A DNA stretch of 64,000 nucleotides, taken from contig JAAONU010000004.1 in assembly GCA_012932295.1 (NCBI GenBank), forward strand, positions 24,312,872 to 24,376,871, in the 5' to 3' direction. This document shows, one piece after another, positions 37,701 through 50,300 of this stretch; position 1 is the first letter of the stretch; each line of letters begins with the position of its first letter. The notes beneath the pieces are model-generated. The model was not told where the DNA came from, made no database searches, and saw nothing but the letters and a program-made list of their open reading frames with translations. The position numbers were made by a program, and so were the translations under genes. The stretch comes from Cyclina sinensis. Its lineage: Eukaryota; Mollusca; Bivalvia; Venerida; Veneridae.

Positions 37701-40700
37701 GTCATGTTTAGTCTGGTCAGCTTGAAGGTCTTGTCCAAAGGGTTGTTGTGTCCAAGCATAAAGAGAACCCACCTATTAATAATAAAGTTATGGCCAATTT
37801 TAGCAAAATTCAATATTTTGACCTTGAATATGAAGGTCATTTATGAGTCAAGGTCAAGTTTAGTCTGGTCAGCTTGTAGGTCTTCTCCAAAGGGTTGTTG
37901 TGTCCAAGAATGAAGAGAAACCACCAACTAATAATAAAGTTATGGCCAATTTTAGCAAAATTCAATATTTTGACCATGAATATGAAGGTCATTTAAGAGT
38001 CAAGGTCAAGTTTAGTCTGGTCATCTTGAAGGTCTTGTCCAAAGGGTTGTTGTGTCCAAGTATGAAGATAATCCATCAAGGAATAAAAAAATTATGATCA
38101 ATGTTAAAGTTTTCGGACGGGAACGGCAACGGCAATGGCAACGACACCACGACTATGACAATAACTCGATTTTTTTTTCAAAAAAAGTCAAGCTAAAAAC
38201 GCATCCATAATTCAACATCTCTGACCAAGTGGTTTAGGAGGAGATGTTTTATGCTAAAAGTTGATGACACATACAGATGGATACCGGGTGATCACAAAAG
38301 CTCAATTGAGCATTTTGTGCTCCGGTGAGCAAAAAATAATTCATTTATCAATGGAAATGGCAGATCTAGGATTTTGTCTTGCATACAAGTATTTCCCTCT
38401 GACCTCTTATTATATAATATTATAATAAACAATGAAGACTTTATGTAAAAGGCTATTCTATGAATATGTCACAGTTGTAATGTTTTCACAGAAAAACAGT
38501 ACTGTATGTTAGTTACAAAAGAACCATATAAAGTATAACATACATATTGAACATCATTTCTGGTGTTACTCTGCACAACGTTTAACTCTGGACGTATATG
38601 TATCTTCCCTGTTGAGCGTATGTGTACCTCATCTACTCCTGTAAAATCCTGAAAGTACAAAACAAACAGTGTCACTGCTGTAAGCAAAACAATGTTTGAT
38701 ATATATAACAAACTTTTAAATTCTTCTATGCAACAACAGTTACAGAATACCTGCATATGCATACATATTATAGCTAAGCTTCTTTCGTAATGTACAGATA
38801 AATTTCCTTACACAATGTTTCAGTGCAACCACAGACTTTAATTCTAGAAGTATTAGTTAATCAGTGGATAACACATAAAATTTTTTCAAGTGGTGAACTT
38901 ACTTCCAGTAATGTGCTCTCCCATAACCTTGAACGCATCTGAATCTTTACTGATCGGCCGGAGAGCAGAACACCAATCCTACAACGGATCTCGTAACATT
39001 TTGCTGTCTTCTTCCCACAATCCTGTGAACAATTATTTATGCAGTTACTTGTTCAAATTTCTTAAATCTTTCAGTCAACTGTAAGCATCTGAATTACTCT
39101 CAGATTAGGGCAGGACACATGTATGTACTTGTATATGGTTGGACTATTGGACTTTTATCTCAGATGTTACAGATTTGAATTCCCTCAAGAGTTTGACATC
39201 AACATTCACAGCCTATGCATGCAGAACTCCAAAAGAAAGTTATAAAGAGCAACTACTCTGAAACATCATAAAGCAAAATACTTGTGATGGGAATGCACCA
39301 TAAAGTAACAAACACAGTTCATTAAGTTTTCTATTTTCTCTTCATCTTACAAAGAAGTCTTGAACAAAGCCAAAGGAAATCTTACGAGAACAGCCACTCT
39401 TTTCTTCTCTCGAGCTTCTCCAACCTTAGGTTCACTTTCTCTAATCTCCGATGGCTTTTTATTGGAAGACTCGGTCTGTCTGCGACGACGCTGACCATTC
39501 TGTACTGTATACTCAGGTCCACTGCTCTCAACCTACAATAACACAAACAATAGCCTACTATCATTACCACTTCAAAAATTAAAATGTTTAAATTCTATAT
39601 ATACATACAGGACTCTAAAAATCAGTAAAGATCTTAGCAAATTACAGTATTCTGGAGTTACAAAAATATGTTTTAGAAAGATTGTATGATAATATTGCCT
39701 TCATTTCTGTATAACAAAGTTTCTTTTATAATAATCCATCATGTAATAAGCTCTGAATCAGTGAAGAATTTCAGGATTCAAAAATGATCTGCTTTTTAAC
39801 ATATGCTGTACAAATGACTGACAGAGTGATAAAGTTCACTGAATGTGTGAGCTTATTACAGCTACATGTCTATGCTATTTTTGGATTTCATTCACCTATT
39901 CATAAAGGTAAAAAAAATACATGTACAATTACACAAATACAGATTCTGATATAATATGGCACCAAATAATTTTTTAAATGTTTAAGATGGTCACATTTTG
40001 TTCCTTACTAGATAATGATGCAATGGTGACCACAGAGAATCTAGGCAAGAAGGGAAGTATTTTAACAATCTGAGTGCAGGGTACATCATTTGCAGAATAT
40101 GCATAAATATCATCTTTCAGAAACTTGAAGACAATGAGTTTTGAACAATAACATGTTGACTAGATTTTGCTCCTAGAAAAATGCATCCATAATACTTCAG
40201 AATCATCTTGTACTTATACACTTAATTTTACTTATACACTTACTTTTTCTGATTAACTTTGTTTACTATATCATGTTCTAAGTAAGCATTCTTTTTGTTT
40301 TATTTTGTATAACAAATATTCTACAGATATTTTGTTGGAGAAATATCCTAACATAAGCCTTAAGAAGGCTTTTACGATATCAATTCTAAAATGTGTCTAA
40401 CCCAGCACCTTCACATCTATCAAGTGTCCCTTACCATTCTTGCCACACATGCTGGCACAAAGTAACAGTACGAACTGTCAACTACTCTAGTTCTCTCATT
40501 ATGTCATGCTCTCCGTTAAAACAAAAAATGCTAATCCCAATTTCAAGAAAGAAACATTTGTATAGAAATTAAATGGTATAAAATTTGTAAGTTAAGTTAC
40601 AGATATACAAAAAAGCTGAAATTTAAGATACCAGTTGATTTATGCTGTTATTAAAACAAAAGTACAAAAACAACTATAAATTTTATCATTTTATAAAGTG

Positions 40701-41339
40701 TAAAAAAACAGTTACAGAAATTATCAAATATAGTTTTGTGAACAAGCCGCATTCTTTTAGCACAAGTTAATTGTGAAAGTTATGTTTATTTTTCATAAAG
40801 TTTATCTTTGAACATATTTCTATCTTACACAATATTTTACAGAATTAATCAGTTAGGTCACCCTGGTCATGTTCTGAGTAATTTATTAAGAAGATAAACT
40901 AATAAAAGGTTCTGAAAATAATGATGACTCACTTTAAAATGTGGTCTTAAGAGCAATAATAAAATTTTCCTTGGATTAAAGCTAGTGACCTAGTTTTGAT
41001 GATCAATATTCAAACTAGACCTAAAAATTATCAACAACTAGATGGGTGTTCAGTGGAACACTTGTGTCGCCCTTGGGTACTCTGTTAGAATAACTAAAAA
41101 GCCTGCTGGGGTTGAGGGTGGATGGGGAGTCAAGTACCTATGTATTAAAATTAAAAAAAAAAATTGGGCCCAGGTGGGGTGGGGGGAGGGGGGTGACTGG
41201 TTGGGGGGCTTTTGAGGTAGTGGGGGGGAGTAAAGTACCTATGTGTAAAAAAAAAAAAAGAAGGCGCGGGGGTGGGGGGTGACTGGTGGGGGGGGGGGGG
41301 GGGGGGTTTGATAATGGGGAGTCAAGTACCTATGTATTA

Positions 41340-41384
<45 letters not shown>

Positions 41385-44300
41385 GGGGTAAAAAAAAATG
41401 GGGGGGGGGGGGAGTTTTGAGGGTGGATGGGGAGTCACGTACCTATGAATTAAAAAAAAAAAAAAAAAAAAATATTGGGCCCAGGTGGTGGTGGTGGTGG
41501 GGGGTGACTGGTTTGGAGGGGGGAGGGGTTTGAGGTGGGGGGGGGGAATAAAGTGCATATGTGAGAAAATGTGCATATGTTTTAAATTAAAAAAAAAAAA
41601 AAAAATTGGGCCCCGGGGGGGGGGGGGTGGACTGATTGGGGGGGGGGGTGGACTGATTGGGGGAGGGGGTTGAGGTAGGATGGGTTGTAAAGTACCTATG
41701 TTTTAAAATTTAAAAATAAAAAAATTGGGCCCAGGGGGTGGGGGGGGGGAATTCCCATGCAGAGGGAACGGTGGGGGGGGGGGAGGGGGAGGGGGGGAGT
41801 ACTTACCCATCTCATCCATCTCATGTCAGTTAATATTTTATTTCTAGGCTTAAGAAGTTTTTTTTTCCTATATATAAGTTTAAGCAAAATCAAGTGACCC
41901 CGGGGGTGGGGCTTACTGTGACCCCAGGGACATGGGTACCAACAATGTTTGCAGGGGTCTTGCTGGTGATCAAGTATTCCAAGTTGGAATGGAATATCCT
42001 TGACACTTTTTGAGACATGGACATAAAGAAAAAGGTTAACCAAGAAATTTTAACTTGAAAAAGGGGCATAACATTGCAAAAAAAAATTTGAGGGTTATCT
42101 GCCCTTGAGAAATGGTGTTGTCTTAAGTGATACAATTGTAATCATTACAACTGGAAAGTCTGATGAAGAAACATTAAGAAATGGCATAGTTATAGCCAAT
42201 GTTAAGTTTTCATGACAAAATCCAAGTACAAAAAGAGGCATAACTTTGTCAATTGTGACGTTGACCTACACATTTTGGCATCATCATGACCCTGTTGTCA
42301 TAAGCAATATAATTTGAAAGTTTGATGTTGAAATGTTAAGAAATGGCAAAGTTATTCCCAACGTTAAGTTTTCATGACAAATCCATGTATAAAAAGGGGC
42401 ATAACTCGAAATTTTGGCATCAACCCGACCCTGTTGTCATAAGCAATACAATTTGAAAGCTTGATAAGATAATGTTTAGAAATGGCAAAGTTATAGCCAA
42501 CGTTAAGTTTTCGTGATGGACCGACGGACAAAGCGATCCCTATGTATCGCCTTTTCTTCGAAAGGGCGACACAAAAACACTGTGACTGAAAATCATTACT
42601 GACTTCAAAATGAGGCCTCTAGAGTGTTAAAATTTTTTTCGTTGGATTTAAACCAGTGACCTAGTTCTCTGAACCCAGATGACCCATATTCGAACTTGAC
42701 CTACAAATCACCAAGACCAACATTTTCACCAAAGAAAATGATTAGTGAACTTAAAATATGGCCTGTAGAGTGTTAACAAGGTTTTCCTTTGATTTGGCCA
42801 AGTGACCTAGTTTCTGATCTTACATGACTCAATTTGGGAACTGTCCTAGGTATTGTCAAGGCAAACATTCTGAGCAAGTTTCATTAAGACTTGGTCAAAA
42901 ATGTAATCTCTAGAGTGTTAAAAAGTTAAACTGTTGACAACATATGCCAGACAGATGATGGACAACAGGCCCATCACAAATGCTCACCCTGAGCTCTGCT
43001 CAGGTGAAGTAAAAATACAAAAGAATAAATATAGGAGAAAAACAATACAACAACAAATTGATTGTAGAAAGAAACAGGATCCTCTGTTTGGTAAACACAT
43101 ATGCCCTTGGAAGCATTCTTGTCAGGAACCAAACTTAAGATCATGGCACAGTCAGACTCATATTGTTAACACATGCTATAAAGTAAATTTGGGATGCAGT
43201 CTGCATTTCATTCTGCATTTTAGACCTTAGTCTAAACTCAGCACTTGGACTGTCTACTGAAAAATTAAGGGACAAGATATTGTATATTGAGGAATATTAT
43301 ATAATAACATCATTGTATCTGTTTTAATGAAATTAGTTTCAAAACTAAATGACACAAACACATTAGGTAATAAAGAACTGTTTTGTTTATATTCATAGGT
43401 AAAATATGAAATGCATTAGGACATGATGACTTCATGACTTATGCAAGTCTGAATAATTTAAAATGTATAAAAAATACCCACTTCGTACCAAACTGTCTGC
43501 CATTTGTAGAAGCTGAAAAATATACAACTTGCCAAAAAAAAAGGTTTACCTATTTACCTAAGTTCAGGAAGGGGAGATTACTGCAGAAAAATGGTTGACA
43601 CTGTTATGTAACTTGACAATGTCATGACCTTTAGTACTTGTAGTAAGTAAAAGTGTAAAGTACCTAGTCATTGCTATTTGCTGAAGCTGAAAAAGATCCA
43701 ACTTGCCAACAAAGGCTAACCATACCTACTTTCAAAGTGCATAGGAGGGGGGTGGGGGGAGTTAACTGGGAAGAAATGGGTTCCACAGTTATATAACTTG
43801 CCAGAATCATCTGCAATCATTATGATGTTTATATAAAACAAAAAGATAGAAAACTGAAGGTTAAAGAACCTCTCCTCCCAACAGATATGCTTTCACTGAA
43901 TTCAGGAGGTCAATTTTACTCTTTTTCAACAGTACATGTAATTATGAAACACTAACTTATTGGTTTACAAAATCAGTAAAGTTTAATACAACAATCATCT
44001 TTTCCTAGAAACAAATCTTGACTCCTGCCCTCTGTAAATATTTTGACAGAATATAAGCTTATAGGGTATCTATCTGTTTGCAGGTAGGTTATGTCTTGAG
44101 AAACTAAAGACTGACAAAAAGGGCACCTGTCTCAGCATACAACTAGTAAAAGTGGTGTAATATAAGTGAAAGTCAAGGTGGGATAAGGTCTCATTGATGA
44201 TTATCTTAGATCTGACATTCAAAATGCAATACTAAAAACTGGCCCCCCAAAAAGAAGATAATTTTAGGGGGAGTTCTTGAAAATTTAAAAAATGAATTTC

Positions 44301-47300
44301 AGTTTAGCCTTTTATTAGTAATAATAATTTTGGTTTTGTACAAGTCATAATATATATCTTACTGACTGATAACACATGTTCATGATTAACACTAAAATAT
44401 CAATGTTTGTTTTCTTTTAGTTCACATTACAAAACAGAAATAAACAGAAATATTTTTCAATCTGAATTCAGAAGTTCCTGGAAGAAAAAAACAAAACACA
44501 ACAAGTAATTTAACTAGTGAAAAGTATTTGCCCACTTAACACAAAATAGAAAGATAGTATTTAGCACAAAAATGCACGACATGAAACACAGAGACAACAG
44601 TGTTGCACTGAGGTAATAAACAGGTAATATCTAGCATGCATACATGCACACCCTAGCTGTCTACACAAAGGAGAAATCTGTAAAATGTATCTAGAAAATG
44701 ATTAAAAAAAAATGCTGTCAAGAAAATGGTAGATGGAAAAAATTTTCATCACAATTGTTAAATGCTGCTTTGTCTAAGCCAGTTAGAAAGATACTGAGTT
44801 ATAAACCATTATAAATTTCAGTTCTAAATCAGAACTGGTGATACTTTTTCTATACACTTTTTTTTAACAATGTTTTTCTTGAAAAATATTACCAAACAAA
44901 TGATTTTGTTTCAGAAAGGGCAGTCATGCTTTTTAATTGGTAAAATCAAAAGAACGGCAAAAGCCTTTCAATCGAAATTCTATCACGGGTGTCGAGTCGG
45001 TCAATCTTATGTTACTGTGTTCTATACAGAATTATCATTACACATGTAAACAAGGCCCACTTTATTGACAGCAGAAACGCAGAGTTGTGTTTAAACTTAC
45101 ATCAAACAGTCGAGGCTGAACATTGGACGCATAATCCTCCTATATGTAACACGAAGGCAATTAAAACTACTGTACTAATGCAAATTCAATAATATCATAC
45201 CAGACAATAGTTGTTAAAAGAATGCAGTTAATATGCAGTTACTGTAAGTAATTTGTCTTGAAAAAGTCACTGTTAGATGCTCAGTATGGGTGACGGTAAG
45301 ATGCTTGTGTAATATACTAACTAGTAAACTGTGTTACTTTCCCGATCAGCCTTACTGATCAAAAACAACCGCTGAATTCTAACCTGCAGCTTAAAGCTTT
45401 ATACAGAAGATTGTTCTTGGAATCATTATTTAAAGATCAAAGCAAGCGAGATAGTGTATTCATGCAAGGCTGCATTGGTTACTTATACTCTATTGACTAT
45501 ATGCCACTGGTGAAGTTACGTATATATATAATATATATATTTTCATATATTACACAGCCGTTAAGTTTGCTTATATCATACTTAAGCTTTGGTTATATAT
45601 TCAGGTTTAATTCATACTATTACACTACACATAAATGAGGTTAACTTGGGTGTTTCGCAGCATTACCATACTTCTCAGGTTATTCATTCAATATATTATC
45701 ACATTTGCAGTTACTGATTAGTTAGTCATTAACTCAAAACATTTCATCAATCACAGAAACAAAACATAAAATTTTTAATTAAACTGAATCACATTTCACT
45801 GTATTTATGTTAATCTCAAATAAAAATATTTGTGTTAATGTGAAGCAAAGCTTTTCAATGAAATCAAAACTTACAGCTACACCGAGAACATTGACAATAT
45901 CAGGCTGATCGAAGCAAGTGGCATCACCTCCATCAAGAACCTAGAAATAGAATAAAACACTAGAGTAAATTTCAAAGCTCTCAGAAAGAAATGTGCTTAT
46001 ATTTTCAATACTAAATCCAGAACATTAGTTAGTTGTATGTAAACTGAAAACCATTTAAGTCATCCTCTATATACTGCAGTAGTTCCAAACAAAATAAGTT
46101 TCAAAATTTGCTAAGCTTAATGGAAGTATCCCATTTTCTGTAGCTTTCTGGACTTAGTGAATAAACTGATTATTCATACACTGTAAAAAACAAAACAAAT
46201 CAAAACCAAAAAAAATGACACACAATGCAACTTTAAGACGCTAATGCAACTTTATTTTAAACACCTTTGAAAGTTTTCTTGTTTTTGTTTTCCGTAAAAG
46301 TACTTGCATCAGGATATAAAAGACTGAGCAATACAGCTACTTTTTCCTTAAACACTGCCAGTCAAGATACAACTGTTATTTTTTTCAAGAATCCTTAAAC
46401 ATACAGACTTCATTTTTTTAAAAAGTATCTTGAAATAAAAAGAGGGAAGATAAAAAAGTGTTCTTTCGAATAAACGCGGTGGTCAGCGCGGCCGTCCGCA
46501 GTGATCAGTACTGCACCATGTCGCGGGGGTTTGCGGTGTCCGAAAAAACGAAGTCGCAACACAATTTTTCTTTCCCCTATTTTTTTTTCAGATGAGTTAC
46601 AAAAAACACATAATTATTACCAGATGAAGTTGTTTCTTTTTCTTTTTAATACCCCATCCAGTTAAACTTTTATTTGTTGACGTTCGATGTTTGGTTGTAT
46701 GACTGAGGGTAACACAGCCGATTATGAATAGATTTACACACCTACATGCCATCTTGTTAATTTTAATTGCTGCAATTAATATATTTCAAGTATTCAATCG
46801 GTGCTGCTCTTGCGTTAATCCACTCGCAAATAAATAACATGCAAATAAATTACTAACGATCATCAAACTGCGAAAAGTTAACAGATCTAATTTAAACTGT
46901 CAAAATTCGAACAAATCCATTCTAATTATGATGCATTTACGAATGCTCCTTTTTGTTTACACAAAGAATGACCATTCAAAGCAGTTGCTTCCGGAAACAG
47001 CTGATCATATCAACACGTGTTTAACTTCTTTCGACATCTGTATCGTCTAGGCGCTTTGCAAAAATTATTGATCGATTTTGCTATATAGTAACAAGCTTTT
47101 TTCATATATTCCAAAAACGAAAGTACACAATAAACCTACACCGCATATGTACTTGAAATTTGGTTTTAATTTGACCAACTGAAGTTAGCCACAAAATACA
47201 TGTAAGTAAAACAAGAATGAGTAAAAAGAAAACCATGTACATGTAGCTGAGTATGTTTAAATGCAGTAATCTGCATCGCGGGGACGGGCGGCGTTCTGTC

Positions 47301-50300
47301 ACCGCGACACGTGGTAATCATACCCCTTGGCGGTTGTCGCAGTGGTCATTTTAGCGGACACCTGAAATTTCGGGTGTTCAGTTCACCGCGACTGGCCACC
47401 CAGAGACGATACCGGTCCCCGCGACAATGTTAACAACGTCAAAGTCCGCGCTGTGTGTACTGTAGTTTGTTGGAGGACACGAGATGATCTATGTAGTAAG
47501 AGCCCAGGACTTACCCTTGGTGGATGCATCAGATATAAAAGATGTTTTCCATGTGGGTATTTGCTTGCTAACTCGTACGGCCAGTATATCGTAATTTCTG
47601 ATGACTCTACACTACCAGGTCCATTGTTGTACACCTATCAAAACCAGAGATGAGTACTTGTAACAACAATGTTTAACTGTTCCATTCTGTAAGCAAATTT
47701 ATTATGTTTAATAAAATACTACTACATCAATTTTTTGCCAGGATTAAGGCTGATGAAAATGTTGATCAAACTTTGGACAACAAATTTACAAACTTTACAC
47801 CATAAGCATGCAATATAACCACTAAAGTCACAATAAAACTTTTCTTAAACTAAACAGGCTTATTCATATGAAATGTTACAGAAGTATTTGCTGAAGTGCT
47901 ACTGTTTCAGAAAAAATGTACTCAAAGTATTGACTGAAGTGCTACTGTTTCATACAAAATGTACTCAGAAGAATTGGCTGAAGTGCTAATGTATGAGATA
48001 AAATGTACTCAGAAGTATTGACTGAAGTGCTAATGTTTGAGACAAAATGTACTCAGAAGTATTAGCTGAAGTGCTAATGTATGAGACAAAATGTACTCAG
48101 AAGTATTGGCTGAAGGGCTTATGTTTCAGACAAAATGTACTCAGAAGTATTGGCTGAAGTGCTAATGTTTCAGACAAAATGTACTCAGAAGTATTGGCTG
48201 AAGTGCTAATGTATGAGACAAAATGTACACAGAAGTATTGGCTGAAGAGCTACTGTTTCATACAAAATGTACTCAGAAGTATTGGCTGAAGTGCTAATGT
48301 TTGAGACAAAATGTACTCAGAAGTATTGACTGAAGTGCTAATGTTTGAGACAAAATGTACTCAGAAGTATTGGCTGAAGTGCTAATGTTTGAGACAAAAT
48401 GTACTCAGAAGTATTGACTGAAGTGCTACTGTTTCAGACAAAATGTACTCAGAAGCATTGGCTGAAGTGCTAATGTTTGAGACAAAATGTACTCAGAAGT
48501 ATTGACTGAAGTGCTTATGTTTCAGACAAAATGTACTCAGAAGTATTGGCTGAAGTGCTAATGTTTCAGACAAAATGTACTCAGAAGTATTGGATGAAGT
48601 GCTAATGTTTCAGACAAAATGTACTCAGAAGTATTGGCTGAAGTGCTACTGTTTGAGACAAAATGTACTCAGAAGTATTGGTTGAAGTGCTACTGTTTCA
48701 GAGAAAATGTACTCAGAAGTATTGACTGAAGTGCTACTGTTTCAGACAAAATGTACTCAGAAGTATTGACTGAAGTGCTAATGTTTTAGACAAAATGAAG
48801 TGCTACTGTTTGAGACAAAATGTACTCAGAAGTATTGGCTGAAGTGCTACTGTTTCAGACAAAATGTACTCAGAAGTATTGGATGAAGTGCTACTGTTTC
48901 AGACAAAATGTACTCAGAAGTATTGGCTGAAGTGCTAATGTTTCAGACAAAATGTACTCAGAAGTATTAGCTGAAGTGCTATTGTTTCAGAGAAAATGTA
49001 CTCAGAAGTATTGGATGAAGTGCTAATGTTTGAGACAAAATGTACTCAGAAGTTTTGACTGAAGTGCTTATGTTGTAGACAAAATGAAGTGCTACTGTTT
49101 GAGACAAAATGTACTCAGAAGTATTGGCTGAAGTGCTACTGTTTCAGACAAAATGTACTCAGAAGTATTGGATGAAGTGCTACTGTTTCAGACAAAACAT
49201 ACTCAGAAGTACTGGCTGAAGTGCTAATGTTTGAGACAAAATGTACTCAGAAGTATTAGCTGAAGAGCTACTGTTTCAGAGAAAATGTACTCAGAAGTAT
49301 TGGATGAAGTGCTAATGTTTCAGACAAAATGTACTCAGAAGTATTGGATGAAGTGCTAATGTTTCAGACAAAATGTACACAGAAGTATTGGATGAAGTGC
49401 TACTGTTTCAGACAAAATGTACTCAGAAGTATTGGCTGAAGTGCTACTGTTTCAGAGAAAATGTACTCAGAAGTATTGACTGAAGTGCTACTGTTTCAGA
49501 CAAAATGTACTCAGAAGTATTGACTGAAGTGCTAATGTTTTAGACAAAATGAAGTGCTACTGTTTGAGACAAAATGTACTCAGAAGTATTGGCTGAAGTG
49601 CTACTGTTTCATACAAAATGTACTCAGAAGTATTGGCTGAAGTGCTGATGTTTCAGACAAAATGTACTCAGAAGTATTGGCTGAAGTGCTAATGTTTCAG
49701 ACAAAATGTACCATGTACTCTTGTAAAATATATATAATCTTTAAAGTATATTCATCAATCCCTGAAGTCACCTCAGCATGTAATATCCATCATTTACAAC
49801 ACCTCTATATTTTGTTTTTGTTTTGGTAACATGAGTATTAATCCTAGCTAATATCATCATCAAAACACTTGACTGATTAACTAAGTAACTAACTTACATC
49901 AAAATTTCCATTAAATAACACTATCTGTGCAACTCACTATCACAAATCATACTTACAGTGAATGTATGGTTTACAGATTTCCCAATCATGAATTCGTTCC
50001 TGATGGCACTTTCACCACGAACACTACCGGAGTAAAGTATAGCACTGTCTGGCTCAGCTTTTCTGTAAACAGTAGGCAAAAACTACATGTATATACATTA
50101 CTCATGTCTATTTTTTTATCTCTTACATTCACATATAAATCTAATAACTTCATATCAATAAATTTCAAAGAATGTTATAAACTGGTATCGGCTGACTAAT
50201 TTTTATCAAAGAATACTGATAAAAATGTGATAGTAACTACAAGTTCAAATTCCTCAGCAAAAAACAAAACAAATCTACAACAGATAACCAATAACATAAG

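Larger units (their letters stand above)
40930..43013 (+). repeat. Element B-type copy split by insertion of another element
   Basis: B-family sequence (GTGACCTAGTTTTGATGATC, then AAACTAGACCTAAAAATTATC) at 40965-41035 resumes at about 42577 with CTCTAGAGTG and CAGATGACCCATATTCGAAC. It ends at a GCTCACCCTGAGCTCTGCTC / AGGTGAAG hairpin near 42980-43010. The interval 41036-42576 is a separate element inserted in it. The frame at 42934-43230 is not a gene. Confidence 0.65.

Noticed and set aside
41343..41576. Proline/phenylalanine-rich minus-strand frame
   Set aside because: Translation of C and T homopolymers in a low-complexity tract.
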